A stretch of 64,000 nucleotides of DNA from Planctomycetaceae bacterium (lineage in GTDB: Bacteria > Planctomycetota > Phycisphaerae > Sedimentisphaerales > UBA12454), in NCBI GenBank assembly GCA_021371795.1, contig JAJFVK010000005.1:1-64000 (forward strand), given 5' to 3'. Shown here piece after piece: positions 23,499-33,410 of this stretch; the stretch's first letter is position 1, and every line of letters begins with the position of its first letter. Both the position numbers and the translations under genes were made by a program. The notes beneath the pieces are model-generated. The model saw only the letters and a program-made list of their open reading frames with translations, was not told where the DNA came from and searched no databases.

Positions 23499-26375
23499 TC
23501 ATGATACCGCTGCGCAAGATAACACTTTTGCCGCCTGCACAGTGAACCAGAACGTTGAGCCTTTGCCTGCCTGCGATTCGATGCCGAGTTGGCCGTTATG
23601 GCGTTGCACGATTCTTTTGCAGACCGCAAGCCCAATGCCTGTGCCTTCATACTCCTTATTTGTATGCAGACGTTTGAACATTGAGAATATTGAATTGTGA
23701 TATTCCGGAGCGATTCCGATACCGTTGTCGGTGATCTCCACGCGTATCATATCGTTAGCCGCCGGTTTGGTTGTGATAGTAATTTCAGGCACATTGCCTT
23801 TCTTCTGGTATTTGATGCCGTTGGCGATAAGATTTTGCAGTAATTGACGCATTTGCAGCATATCGGCGCAAACTGTCGGCAGCGGCTGTGGTATGTTTAT
23901 TGTTGTATGTGTTTCTTCAATAAGCATTCCCAGTTCGTATAGTTTGAGTCCTTCGATAATTTCGTCAAGCTGGATATCTTCAAACTCGTGTCCTTTTGTG
24001 CTGACGCGCGAATAGCTCAACAGTCCGTCAATCATTGTGCTCATACGTTTTGCGGCATCTACTACAAAGGTAAGATTTTCATTTTCTTCCGGTTCTATTT
24101 TATGTTTAATTGTTTTTTCGAGCATTGAACCGAAAGACATTATTTTTCTCAACGGTTCTCGCAAATCGTGAGATGCGATATAAGCGAAGTGCTTCATTTC
24201 CTCGTTTGCCGCTTCGAGGTTCCTGTTGAGTTCATTCATTTTTTCTTCGGCTTCTTTGCGTTCCGTTATATCGACGAAAGACTCCAGCAGAACTTCCTGA
24301 TTCTCGAATATGATTGGAGTTACGCTTTTAAGAACTGGTATTGTCTTTCCACCTTTGGTCTTTATAACTCTTTCAGACATATCAATATTCTGATGCAGGT
24401 CGATTACCGGACAGTTACCTTCAAGAGACGGGCAGATAAATCTGTGGCATCTTTTTCCGAGCAGTTCTGAATGATGCGAACAGCCGGTCATTTCAGCCGC
24501 TTTATTGTTTACAAGCCGGATAGCTTTATTTTTATCGATTATTACTATGCCGAACGGCATTAAATCTATGATTTTTCGCAGAGTCTCACGGGACCGTCTA
24601 AGTTCTTCGTCGATTTTATTGCGTTCTGTGATATCTTCCACAACGCCGAAGATGGATTTGATTTTCCCATCCTGGCCGAACTCTGCCTGTGCGTTTAATG
24701 ATGTTGTGATTGGCGTGCCGTCTTTCTTTTTCAGGGCAAGCTCATAATGTTTAACAAATCCGAATTCTTTTAATTTTTGGATGTAGTTATATCTGTCTAT
24801 TGAATTTCTGTAAAAATCCAGAACAGAGTGTTGTTTGAATTCTTCGACGCTATCGCAGCCGAACAGTCTTGCCATCGCAATATTCGCGTCTGTGAAGCAT
24901 CGGCCGTTTTCGATTGTATTGTTGAAAATGCCGACATTCAGATTTTCGACCAGCGTTTTGTATTTTGCTTCGCTTTTTTCCAGCGATTCAACAGCGTTTA
25001 GTCTTTTGGTCGCCGCAGATACCAGCAGATGCAGTACTATGACCGCTGACATAATAAGGAGGCTTAACATTCCTATTGTTGTAATAACCGACAGCCTGAT
25101 TAAGGCGTAACTTCTCTGCCATTTTTTTGCGTCGGTGTCGATGCCAAGCAGTGCGATTACTTTTCCGCTTCTGTCGCGAATTGCCGCCGTACCTGAAATC
25201 CATTTACCCCATTTGTCTGTGATTGGTCCTTCGACAATAGGGAGGCCGTCAGAAAAACATTTTACAAGTCCATCGGATGCTTCTTCAAATATATCTCCCG
25301 GCAGGGATATGTCCGGTGAACTTTCTGGTTCTGAATCTGCTATGAAAAAAACTTTACCATCCCGCATACCAAGCAGGTAGATGAATCGGCAATTTTCCTT
25401 ATAACCGTCGAGGTTCAGATTTCTGCGCAAATTCATCAGTTGTTTTTTAACTTGTTTATAATTTTCATTTGAAATGTTGGTCTCTGTGCCTGTCAGTGAA
25501 ATTATTTGTGAAGTATTGAATGTGGTTGAAGATACTATCGCAAGGTGCAGAAAATTATGTTTTCTCGACCGGTCGAAGTTGTTGCTCGTATAATTTGTAA
25601 GTGCCCATCCGCTTATTACGATGGTTAGAATGAGGCAGATTGGCAGATACAATAGGGTCATTTTTATGCCGAGGCGGAAATTTTTGCCGTAGTCGAACAC
25701 TTCATAAACAAAAATTGACAGTATGATTGCCAAAAGCGCGCCGATTACGGCACAGACCGCCTCAAGCGGGATGTGTGAAAAATTTGAAAATAACTGATAG
25801 TTCAGCATTGATGAAGGCAGAAATGGTGTTCGCGGTACGCCCAGAGCGAAAATGAAAGCGCCGAGGATAAAAAATCCGGAAAAGATAAGATAATATGGTC
25901 TTTGTTGTTTTTCGTATTTGTATGCGATTGCGAATACTGCTGCGGTTGCCAATGCTCCTGTTATTCCGAGTGAGTAATTTGCGGCTGTTTGAAAACCTGC
26001 CGAACCGCCGAAGAATGCTCCTGTGCAAAGAATAGTGCCGGGAATAAGATATATCCATCTGCCCGGCGTTTTTATGTTGTATCGGCCAAGTCCGGTTCTG
26101 CCGAATTCAAAGAGAAATGTCAGGGCTATTGACAGCCCCGTTGCTCTGAATAAAAAAAGAAGGAACGGATTGTCGGATATTGTTGCCGCCAGATTAGCCC
26201 ACTGAACCATACTAATAACCAAAGAGAACAAACCGAGCCATATCAGCGGCAGTTTTGATTTGGCCTGAAAGTGTGCGTAAAAAAGGATAATAGACTGTGC
26301 CAGAAAGGCCAGGCCGTAGAAGAAGTAAATATAATCAAGTTGTTCAGTAAAAAAACTTTCCATGTATATATCCAT
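23499..26375 (-). CDS. Sensor histidine kinase 1: 7TM-like sensor, extracellular Cache-like domain, two PAS
   Basis: A 958-aa membrane kinase. Residues 1-240 contain about seven hydrophobic helices (7TM/MASE-like). A further TM near 245 begins a periplasmic domain (to about 430) ending in a TM near 440. Two PAS domains follow: KYKTLVENLNVGIFN and LRKIIDLMPFGIVIIDKNKAI, the second with the Cys-containing CHRFICPSLEGNCPVIDL loop. HisKA has the phospho-acceptor in IASHDLREPLRKIM and HATPase_c has NLIANGIKYQ, DNGIGIAPEY and GTGIGLAV. The C-terminus ends near the ATPase domain, with no receiver domain, so the partner regulator lies elsewhere. A gap of 105 bases separates it from the next kinase. 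Confidence 0.88.
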   Translation of the reverse strand: MDIYMESFFTEQLDYIYFFYGLAFLAQSIILFYAHFQAKSKLPLIWLGLFSLVISMVQWANLAATISDNPFLLFLFRATGLSIALTFLFEFGRTGLGRYNIKTPGRWIYLIPGTILCTGAFFGGSAGFQTAANYSLGITGALATAAVFAIAYKYEKQQRPYYLIFSGFFILGAFIFALGVPRTPFLPSSMLNYQLFSNFSHIPLEAVCAVIGALLAIILSIFVYEVFDYGKNFRLGIKMTLLYLPICLILTIVISGWALTNYTSNNFDRSRKHNFLHLAIVSSTTFNTSQIISLTGTETNISNENYKQVKKQLMNLRRNLNLDGYKENCRFIYLLGMRDGKVFFIADSEPESSPDISLPGDIFEEASDGLVKCFSDGLPIVEGPITDKWGKWISGTAAIRDRSGKVIALLGIDTDAKKWQRSYALIRLSVITTIGMLSLLIMSAVIVLHLLVSAATKRLNAVESLEKSEAKYKTLVENLNVGIFNNTIENGRCFTDANIAMARLFGCDSVEEFKQHSVLDFYRNSIDRYNYIQKLKEFGFVKHYELALKKKDGTPITTSLNAQAEFGQDGKIKSIFGVVEDITERNKIDEELRRSRETLRKIIDLMPFGIVIIDKNKAIRLVNNKAAEMTGCSHHSELLGKRCHRFICPSLEGNCPVIDLHQNIDMSERVIKTKGGKTIPVLKSVTPIIFENQEVLLESFVDITERKEAEEKMNELNRNLEAANEEMKHFAYIASHDLREPLRKIMSFGSMLEKTIKHKIEPEENENLTFVVDAAKRMSTMIDGLLSYSRVSTKGHEFEDIQLDEIIEGLKLYELGMLIEETHTTINIPQPLPTVCADMLQMRQLLQNLIANGIKYQKKGNVPEITITTKPAANDMIRVEITDNGIGIAPEYHNSIFSMFKRLHTNKEYEGTGIGLAVCKRIVQRHNGQLGIESQAGKGSTFWFTVQAAKVLSCAAVS

Positions 26376-26480
26376 AGTTAATAGTTTACATATAAATATA
26401 GTATATACGTTTATCGGGTAAAATTAACCGATGCTTAAGTAAGGGAAAGCCTGTATTTAGGCAATTTTTTAAAATTTACA

Positions 26481-28595
26481 TCAGATATTATCGGCCTTGC
26501 CTGCGGTGTGTTCACTCGCGACGGAAGTTACTGCCGATGGCACAGTAAACCAGAAAGTTGAACCAATTCCGGGGATGGATTCGACGCCGATTTTACCGCA
26601 GAAGCGTTCGACTATTTTTTTGCAGATAGTAAGACCTATTCCGGTGCCTTCATAGTCTTTGGGCGTGTGCAGTTTCTTGAACATTGTGAATATCGATTGA
26701 AGATATTCTGGTTTTATACCTATGCCGTTATCTGTTATTTCGATTCTTACCATACCGTTGGCGGCTGGTTTGCTTGTTATGAAGACTTGAGGCACCGCGT
26801 CGGGCTTGTGAAATTTTAATCCGTTGGCGAGCAGGTTTTGCATAAGCTGACGTATCTGTGTGACATCAACATGAATGTGCGGCAGAGGGTTCGGCACGCA
26901 AATAACCGCCTGCATTTCTTCTATCATTACTGACAGTTCAAATTCCCGAAGCTGGCTGACGATTTCATTAAGGTCGATGTCCTGCGGCAGATGTGCTTTT
27001 GTACTCACTTTGGAATAGGCCAGCAGACCTTCAATCATTTTATTCATACGGTGAGCGCCTTCGATCATAAAGCCAAGATTTTCAGTGTCTTCTTCCAAAA
27101 GTTTGTTTTTCAGACTTTTTTGCAGCATACCACCGAACGCTGTAATTTTTCGCAATGGTTCGCGAAGGTCGTGCGATGCGACATATACAAAATTTCGAAG
27201 TTCCTGATTGGCCTCTTCAAGATTATAATTCAAGCGTTTCATTTCGGCTTCGGCTTTTTTGTGTTTCGATATATCTCTTACAATGGTCTGAATATAATTC
27301 TGGCTTCCCATTGTAAACGTATTTAAGCTGACTTCCGCGTCGAAGGTTGATTTGTCATATCGCCAGTGCAGCCATTCGAATCGTTGCGGCTGACCCGCTA
27401 TCGCGGCCTTTATATATTCGAGTGCCTTTTCAGTTGAATCTCTGCCGTCCGGCTGTCTTGGCGGTGAGAATATGTAAGGCTGGCTGTTTAAAATCTGTTC
27501 TCGTGTGCAGCCGAAGAGTTCGAGCGTTTTTTCATTACAGTCAATGTATTTATCTTTTTGCATCAGCAGTATAGAATCGTTAGCGGTGTCGAAAATCATT
27601 TTGTATTTTTGCTCGTTTTCGTTCAGAATATCACGCTGCTGGAAAAATTTACTTATCAGGCCGGCGACATCTCCAAATTCTGATTTTTCTTCCTGCAATT
27701 TTTTGATAAACGCAGTGTCGTCTTTGGCCAGCGTTTCGGAAATCAGTTTTAACGGGCGGTTAATCCATTTGACTATTACATACAAAATAATTGCCAGCAA
27801 TGTTGACGCGAAGCCAAGGAATAAATACATATCCTGTGTAAATGCCTTGTTTATAGCCTTTAACTGTGTAAATTCTGACCAGGCTTTCACAATTGCCAGA
27901 GGTTTTTTGTCCCAGCCGCAAAAAGTATGAGTGAAAAATATTTTACCTTCCTGAAAGTTGCTTTCGTCTTCCAGCAATTTTTCATCGTAAGGATAAATAT
28001 AGATATTTAACGATGTCATCTTAGCTATGTTTGTTATGTATGACGTGTCCCACAATTTACCCGCGAAGAAGTAACCGCGTGGCGTTGTCTGTCGGGCAGG
28101 GTCGCTGCCGGGGTATATTTTCGCCCCGTTTATTTCCATAAATCCTTTGGATGTTTTTATAAAGAAGTGGCATACCACCTTCCCGTCCAGCAGAAGGTCA
28201 AACGTCTCTGCGGGTATAGGAAATTCCGGAATGAAGCCTTTCTCTTCTGTGCCCGTCGAAAAAACAGGTGTTTTGTCTTTGTTAAAAATCCATACGCCAT
28301 TATAGTTATTAGCCGTCAAAACAATTTGTTCAACGCTCGATTTAAACCAGTCAGTATCTTTGTTTTCAACTGCCTTTACCATTTCATCCCAGTATGTGCT
28401 TTCGATGGCGTAGGTTTCCAGTTTCTTGTTTACCATTTCGACAATTTGTGCAAAGTTCGCGATAGTTGTTTGTTTTCTTTCGTTGAAAATCGTACACATT
28501 CTTTTTACTTCCAGATATCTCTGAAGTAAAACGACTGAAGTGAAAACAATCATTACTGTCAGAACCACGGCGATTAGTTTTCGTCCGATTTTCAT
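26481..28595 (-). CDS. Sensor histidine kinase 2: CHASE4-like sensor, PAS
   Basis: A 704-aa membrane kinase. TM1 (KLIAVVLTVMIVFTSVVLL) and TM2 (YLFLGFASTLLAIILYVIV, near 280) enclose a CHASE4-like periplasmic domain with ESTYWDEMVKAVENKDTDWF. A PAS domain (KYKMIFDTANDSILLMQKDKYI) precedes HisKA (VASHDLREPLRKI) and HATPase_c (NLLANGLKFH, DNGIGIKPEY, GTGIGLTICKK). The ATG at 28595 is supported by a 4-base ATGA overlap with the stop of the upstream kinase gene; a longer frame to 28736 would lie wholly inside that gene. No receiver domain. Confidence 0.9.
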   Translation of the reverse strand: MKIGRKLIAVVLTVMIVFTSVVLLQRYLEVKRMCTIFNERKQTTIANFAQIVEMVNKKLETYAIESTYWDEMVKAVENKDTDWFKSSVEQIVLTANNYNGVWIFNKDKTPVFSTGTEEKGFIPEFPIPAETFDLLLDGKVVCHFFIKTSKGFMEINGAKIYPGSDPARQTTPRGYFFAGKLWDTSYITNIAKMTSLNIYIYPYDEKLLEDESNFQEGKIFFTHTFCGWDKKPLAIVKAWSEFTQLKAINKAFTQDMYLFLGFASTLLAIILYVIVKWINRPLKLISETLAKDDTAFIKKLQEEKSEFGDVAGLISKFFQQRDILNENEQKYKMIFDTANDSILLMQKDKYIDCNEKTLELFGCTREQILNSQPYIFSPPRQPDGRDSTEKALEYIKAAIAGQPQRFEWLHWRYDKSTFDAEVSLNTFTMGSQNYIQTIVRDISKHKKAEAEMKRLNYNLEEANQELRNFVYVASHDLREPLRKITAFGGMLQKSLKNKLLEEDTENLGFMIEGAHRMNKMIEGLLAYSKVSTKAHLPQDIDLNEIVSQLREFELSVMIEEMQAVICVPNPLPHIHVDVTQIRQLMQNLLANGLKFHKPDAVPQVFITSKPAANGMVRIEITDNGIGIKPEYLQSIFTMFKKLHTPKDYEGTGIGLTICKKIVERFCGKIGVESIPGIGSTFWFTVPSAVTSVASEHTAGKADNI

Positions 28596-31500
28596 AGTTT
28601 TTCCGTCGTTTGTATGTTTTGATTTATAGTTGCTGTCGAATTTGCCGCCGGCAGTGTGAACCAGAATATTGAGCCTTTGCCCGGCTGCGATTCGACTCCG
28701 ATTTTGCCTCCGTGCCGTTCCACTATCTTCTTGCATACAGAAAGACCAATACCAGTACCTTCATATTCGCTTTTTGTATGTAAACGCTTGAACATTACGA
28801 ATATAGAACCTATATACTCAGCCTTAATACCTATTCCGTTATCTGTTACTTCTACCCTTACCATACCATCGGCTGCCGGTTTGCTGGTTAGGGTAATATA
28901 AGGGGTACTGCCTTTGGATTGATACTTTATACCGTTGGCGATAAGATTTTGTATAAGTTGGCATATTTGAACGGGGTCAACTTCAACCGACGGCAGCGGC
29001 TGCGGTATATCTAAAACAACATGTTTTTCTTCCAGAACAACTGAAAGTTCGAACTGCTGAAGCTGTTTTACTATTTCATTCAGGTCAACGGTTTGAGTGG
29101 GCTGAGTCTGTGAACTTACCCTCGAATAAATAAGCAATCCTTCAATCATTTTGTTCATTCGCGTGGCGCCGTCCACCATATATAGCAAATTTTCAGTATC
29201 GTCATCGGTGAGTTTTCCCGCAAGAGACTTTTGCAGCATCCCTCCAAAAGCAACGATTTTTCTCAAAGGTTCACGCAAATCGTGCGAGGCGATATAAACA
29301 AAATTCTTCAGTTCCTGGTTGGTTTCGCTAAGTTTATCTACGGTCTGTATCAATTGTTCGCCGGTCTGCTCCAACTCGGCTTTCGACTGTCGTATTGCCT
29401 CATCGGCAACCGATTGCTGAACGACAAAAGCTGCGGCATTACTAAGTCCATCTAATATTGCGTCTTCGGCAGGAAGGATAGTGTGTTTGGCAAACAGCGC
29501 TAAAACTCCTAATGTTTCTCCGCCGGGAACTTTTAGCTGGTATCCGGCAAACGACTTAAGTCCCAATTCGCGTGCCCATTGGTTGTTATGAACTCGCGGG
29601 TCGTTCTGCACGTCGTTTGTAAGAAATTTGTGTTCTTCGCCCGATGCGACAAGCCCGATTTTATAACAGCCGAACGGAACGCGGCGGTGAACTTTGCCGT
29701 CTATATGCGTGTATCGGCCGGAACTGGCCAGCAAATGCAGACATTTATCTCGATAGCGGCAGACATGCGTCCCTTCGTTTGCTTCGCCATGGACACAGTC
29801 CTGACACTTATCTCCGGGACGTATCAGCCAGATTCGACAGAAATCGGCATCGAAAATTTTTACAATGCTGTCTGTTATAGTTTTGAGCTTATCATCAAGC
29901 AATACCTGCGCAAGAAGCGACTGCTGGAGAATGTTGATACCCTGCTGCCATTGCAGCATTTTCTTCATTTCATCTTCCATTCGTTTGCGGGCGGTGATGT
30001 CACAGATGATACCATTTATCGCTTGAGGATTACCATTATTATCACATAGCAACTTGCCTCGAGCAGAGATATGATGAATACTGCCGTCTGGCCAAACAAC
30101 GCGGTATTCAGGCTCGTAGAGAGTGTTCAGTTCAATTGTTTGTTTCAAAGCCGCTTTGATTTTTTCGCGGTCTTCGGGATGAACCGTAGCAAAGAACTCC
30201 TCTGCTGCCCCGCCAAATATCGCTGGATTGATCCCCAGAAGAGAACATGCCTGATTGTCAAAGCTGCGTTTGTTTTCTACGATATTATATTGCCACATCC
30301 CCATTTGGGATGACTGCAGCGATAATTCTAGTTTTGTTTTGATTAAGCTTATCTCTTCTTCCGCCCGTTTGCGTTCTGTGATGTCGCGAACAACCGTATG
30401 AACAACTATTTTGCCGTCCAATTCCATTGCATTAATCAGCACATCGGCGATAAATTCTTTGCCGGTATCGGCTCGTTTGTGCACCCACTCGAAACGGTTA
30501 GTGCCCTTTTCCATTGCTATGGCAATCTGCTTGTTGGCCAGTGTCAGGGAATCTTCGCCACAAGGTTGCTTAGGTGGTGACAAATCAGCCGGATGTTTCG
30601 AGCAGAACTCCTTCATGTCAGCACAGCCGTAAATCTCCAGGGTCGCCTTGTTACAATCAAAAAATTTCCCATCAGCCATCATCATCACCGCATCGCTGGT
30701 TGTATCGTAGAGCGTGTGGAACTTTGTTTCCGAGCGGCGCAGCGCCTCTTCGGCCTTTTTGCTTTCGGTTATATCCCGAAATATACCCTGCAGTATTTTT
30801 TTGTCTCCAATCTGAAGCAGGTTTGCTTTTATGGCGACATTTTTTATTACTCCACTTTTGGTGATAACCTTAGTTTCCAGAACTTGTCCGATCTTATCAC
30901 GTAAATGTTGTTCAAAGGTATTATCTGAATCGTCCCTGATTTTCGAGGAAGGATGCAGAATTTGCTGGTCCTGGCCAACAAGTTCTGATTTTTCTCTGCC
31001 CACCAGTTTTGCTGCGGCATTATTACAGTCAATTAATATGCCTGTCTCGGCATCAGCCAGAAAAATAGCATCCAACGCTTCTTCAAACTGAAGTCTGTAT
31101 TTTTCCTCGCTTTGTCCAAGAGCTTCTTCTGCATTTTTACGCTCTGCAATCTCACTGTTCAGATTCTCGATGGAAGTTGTTCTTTGCTGTAAATCAGTTG
31201 TCATTTTGTTGAAAGCTGCCGCAAGCCGTCCCAATTCATCGCCGGATTTACAAGGAATTTTATATGTTATATTTCCCTGTCCGATTTTCTCAGTAGCCTT
31301 CGATATTTTTATCACAGGCTGCAACACATATCGCCATATAAGAATAACCATAGTTAAATAAATTGCAGCACTGAACAGTATCGCCGTATAGATAAATCTT
31401 TTACGAAATTCAGGAAGCAGCTTAAACATCTCATCTTTTGGCAACATTATACCATAATACCAGTTAAGAAAATCCAGTTTTCTGGCCAAAAAATAATTCG

Positions 31501-32464
31501 TGTGACCATCTGCTTTCAGGCAGATTAATTTTGTTTGTCCCTGCGACGTACTTTGTTGTAATGCTACCGATACTGCCTCGGCAGTTTTTTTGTCTGTAAT
31601 ATCACAGTGAAGCAGAGTGTTCATTTTCGTTTGTGAAAAAAGTTTATCCATATAACATGGATGGACAATTATATTTTTATTGGAATCGAATATAAAACTG
31701 TATCCGGTATCAAAGTGTTTTTTGCTGACTACATCTGCGTATAAATTATCTAAAATCATATCGTGACCTATAATGCCCAGAAATTCATCTTTGAGATATA
31801 CCGGGGTTATAAGGCTGGTCATCCAGTGTTTCCAGATTGAATCATAATAAACCTGTGTCCAGCGAGATTGTCTTTCTGGGTTGTGTTGGGGATCGCCTAT
31901 ATAATAAAATTCATCCTTTCGGAAATCATGATTCGGCTCAATTTCAAGAGACCAGTTTTTTTCATAAATGCGAATCAATTGCTGTTTGGTAATCAAATAC
32001 ATATTGAATACCGTACCCTTGACACCTTTGGCATAATCATCAAAACAGCCTTCGGTGGCGATAATTATTTTTTCTATCTCATTATCCAAAGGCGTAAGAT
32101 TCGAGAGGAATATAGCGGATATGTCATTATTATCGAACGCTTTCAAATTGGTTCGCAAGGCACCATTTATATACTGGTATCGTTTATCGAAGTTATTCAG
32201 GTCATTCTCTGTCGGCTCATAGGTCAGTTTTTTTTCGATGAATTCGGCCGATTTTTTACCTATTAGTTTCCTTGTCGCCATATAGTTGTTTATCTGTTGA
32301 GTTTCTTCAGCAGCTATTTCCTGCACATAACTTTCAGCATTTCTAATGACCTGATGCTCAAAAATCCGTTGTATTACAAGTCCAATAAGCAGGAATAATG
32401 GAATTGATACTATCGTCAGATCAATTATAATTTTCTGGGTCAGATTAAGGTTTATTTTTTTCAT
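28592..32464 (-). CDS. Sensor histidine kinase 3: dCache, HAMP, three PAS, GAF
   Basis: A 1290-aa membrane kinase. TM1 (IIIDLTIVSIPLFLLIGLVI) and TM2 (FIYTAILFSAAIYLTMVILI, near residue 370) flank a double-Cache periplasmic sensor. HAMP follows (PVIKISKATEKIGQGNITYKI), then PAS (EKYRLQFEEALDAIF), PAS (KFHTLYDTTSDAVMM) and a PAS_3 domain (QSSQMGMWQYNIVENK). The GAF domain carries a Cys-rich insert, CQDCVHGEANEGTHVC followed by CLHLLASSG and VPFGCYKIG. HisKA (IASHDLREPLRKI) and HATPase_c (NLIANGIKYQ, DNGIGIKAEY, GTGIGLSVCKK) end the protein. The ATG at 32464 starts MKKINLNL; an earlier ATG at 32497 is possible. First gene of the kinase tandem. Confidence 0.88.
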   Translation of the reverse strand: MKKINLNLTQKIIIDLTIVSIPLFLLIGLVIQRIFEHQVIRNAESYVQEIAAEETQQINNYMATRKLIGKKSAEFIEKKLTYEPTENDLNNFDKRYQYINGALRTNLKAFDNNDISAIFLSNLTPLDNEIEKIIIATEGCFDDYAKGVKGTVFNMYLITKQQLIRIYEKNWSLEIEPNHDFRKDEFYYIGDPQHNPERQSRWTQVYYDSIWKHWMTSLITPVYLKDEFLGIIGHDMILDNLYADVVSKKHFDTGYSFIFDSNKNIIVHPCYMDKLFSQTKMNTLLHCDITDKKTAEAVSVALQQSTSQGQTKLICLKADGHTNYFLARKLDFLNWYYGIMLPKDEMFKLLPEFRKRFIYTAILFSAAIYLTMVILIWRYVLQPVIKISKATEKIGQGNITYKIPCKSGDELGRLAAAFNKMTTDLQQRTTSIENLNSEIAERKNAEEALGQSEEKYRLQFEEALDAIFLADAETGILIDCNNAAAKLVGREKSELVGQDQQILHPSSKIRDDSDNTFEQHLRDKIGQVLETKVITKSGVIKNVAIKANLLQIGDKKILQGIFRDITESKKAEEALRRSETKFHTLYDTTSDAVMMMADGKFFDCNKATLEIYGCADMKEFCSKHPADLSPPKQPCGEDSLTLANKQIAIAMEKGTNRFEWVHKRADTGKEFIADVLINAMELDGKIVVHTVVRDITERKRAEEEISLIKTKLELSLQSSQMGMWQYNIVENKRSFDNQACSLLGINPAIFGGAAEEFFATVHPEDREKIKAALKQTIELNTLYEPEYRVVWPDGSIHHISARGKLLCDNNGNPQAINGIICDITARKRMEDEMKKMLQWQQGINILQQSLLAQVLLDDKLKTITDSIVKIFDADFCRIWLIRPGDKCQDCVHGEANEGTHVCRYRDKCLHLLASSGRYTHIDGKVHRRVPFGCYKIGLVASGEEHKFLTNDVQNDPRVHNNQWARELGLKSFAGYQLKVPGGETLGVLALFAKHTILPAEDAILDGLSNAAAFVVQQSVADEAIRQSKAELEQTGEQLIQTVDKLSETNQELKNFVYIASHDLREPLRKIVAFGGMLQKSLAGKLTDDDTENLLYMVDGATRMNKMIEGLLIYSRVSSQTQPTQTVDLNEIVKQLQQFELSVVLEEKHVVLDIPQPLPSVEVDPVQICQLIQNLIANGIKYQSKGSTPYITLTSKPAADGMVRVEVTDNGIGIKAEYIGSIFVMFKRLHTKSEYEGTGIGLSVCKKIVERHGGKIGVESQPGKGSIFWFTLPAANSTATINQNIQTTEKL

Positions 32465-32681
32465 AGCTTTTACAACTTCACCATAGAATAACATCACTTA
32501 GGTTATCGACTTGTGCTTTGAAGGTGTTAATAATGAATTCTTATTGGCGTTTTGTTGTATAATAACAAGGGTTTGGATTGGTTATAAAATAGTTATCGGT
32601 CTTAAATAAATTCTTGCAAGAGGGGGGATGTTGGTCTAAAATCCAGAAAAATTAGTGGAATACACAATAAAGGGATTTAAA

Positions 32682-33410
32682 ATGGAAATAATACCAGCAA
32701 TCGACATTCTTGGCGGTAAATGCGTTAGACTCGTTCAGGGCGAATATAACAGATATATTAACTACGAGGACGACCCCACAAAAAAAGCCGTTGAGTTTAA
32801 AAACGCCGGTGCTGAATGGCTTCATATTATAGATTTAGATGGCGCAAAAGTCGGCAGATGTGTAAATATTGACGCCATACGCGACATAGCCGCAAATATG
32901 AAAGATTTAAAAATTCAGGTTGGCGGCGGTATTCGTGAAAGACAAAGCGTTATTGATTTGCTCGAAATGGGCATAACACGTGTAATCCTCGGCACAAAAG
33001 CGGTTCACGATTTTGACTGGTTTAGTACGGTGGTCAATGAGCATCCCGGCAAAATCGTTTTGAGTCTTGACGCTCGCGGCACAAAAATCGCGACTGACGG
33101 CTGGAAGACGGATACTTCGTATGAGCTTATTGATATTGCACAAAAGGCTGCTTTGCTGCCGCTTGATGCCATAATTTTCACGGACATTAATAAGGATGGG
33201 ATGTTGTCCGGCCCGAATATTGAGAGAACGAAACATCTGGCAGAGACGATAAAGCTGCCGATTATTGCCGCCGGCGGCATTACGACGATTGAAGATATTC
33301 AAAAACTTGCGGAAACAAAAGTTATCGCAGCCGCGATTGTCGGCAGGGCGCTTTACGAGAACACAATCGACCTGCCACAGGCCATTGAGTTGTGTAAAAA
33401 ACTTAATTGA
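32682..33410 (+). CDS. hisA: HisA, ProFAR isomerase
   Basis: 1-(5-phosphoribosyl)-5-[(5-phosphoribosylamino)methylideneamino]imidazole-4-carboxamide isomerase, the fourth step of histidine synthesis. A TIM barrel with two phosphate motifs: IPAIDILGGKCVRLVQGEY at the N-terminus (catalytic Asp), QVGGGIR (half-barrel 1) and AAGGITT with GRALYE (half-barrel 2); FTDINKDGMLSGPN carries the second catalytic Asp. The ATG at 32682 follows AAAGGGA and gives 242 aa. A longer frame to 32655 adds nine unlikely residues. It stands alone, outside any his operon in this window. Confidence 0.95.
   Translation: MEIIPAIDILGGKCVRLVQGEYNRYINYEDDPTKKAVEFKNAGAEWLHIIDLDGAKVGRCVNIDAIRDIAANMKDLKIQVGGGIRERQSVIDLLEMGITRVILGTKAVHDFDWFSTVVNEHPGKIVLSLDARGTKIATDGWKTDTSYELIDIAQKAALLPLDAIIFTDINKDGMLSGPNIERTKHLAETIKLPIIAAGGITTIEDIQKLAETKVIAAAIVGRALYENTIDLPQAIELCKKLN

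Noticed and set aside
26376-26480. Terminator between kinases 2 and 1
   Set aside because: GCCT/AGGC hairpin has only 4 bp and no T run on the minus strand; the ATCGG.TAA..TTA.CCGAT palindrome at about 26413 is noted but not assigned.
32655-33410. Histidine biosynthesis operon
   Set aside because: Only hisA is present; flanking genes are histidine kinases and non-coding DNA.
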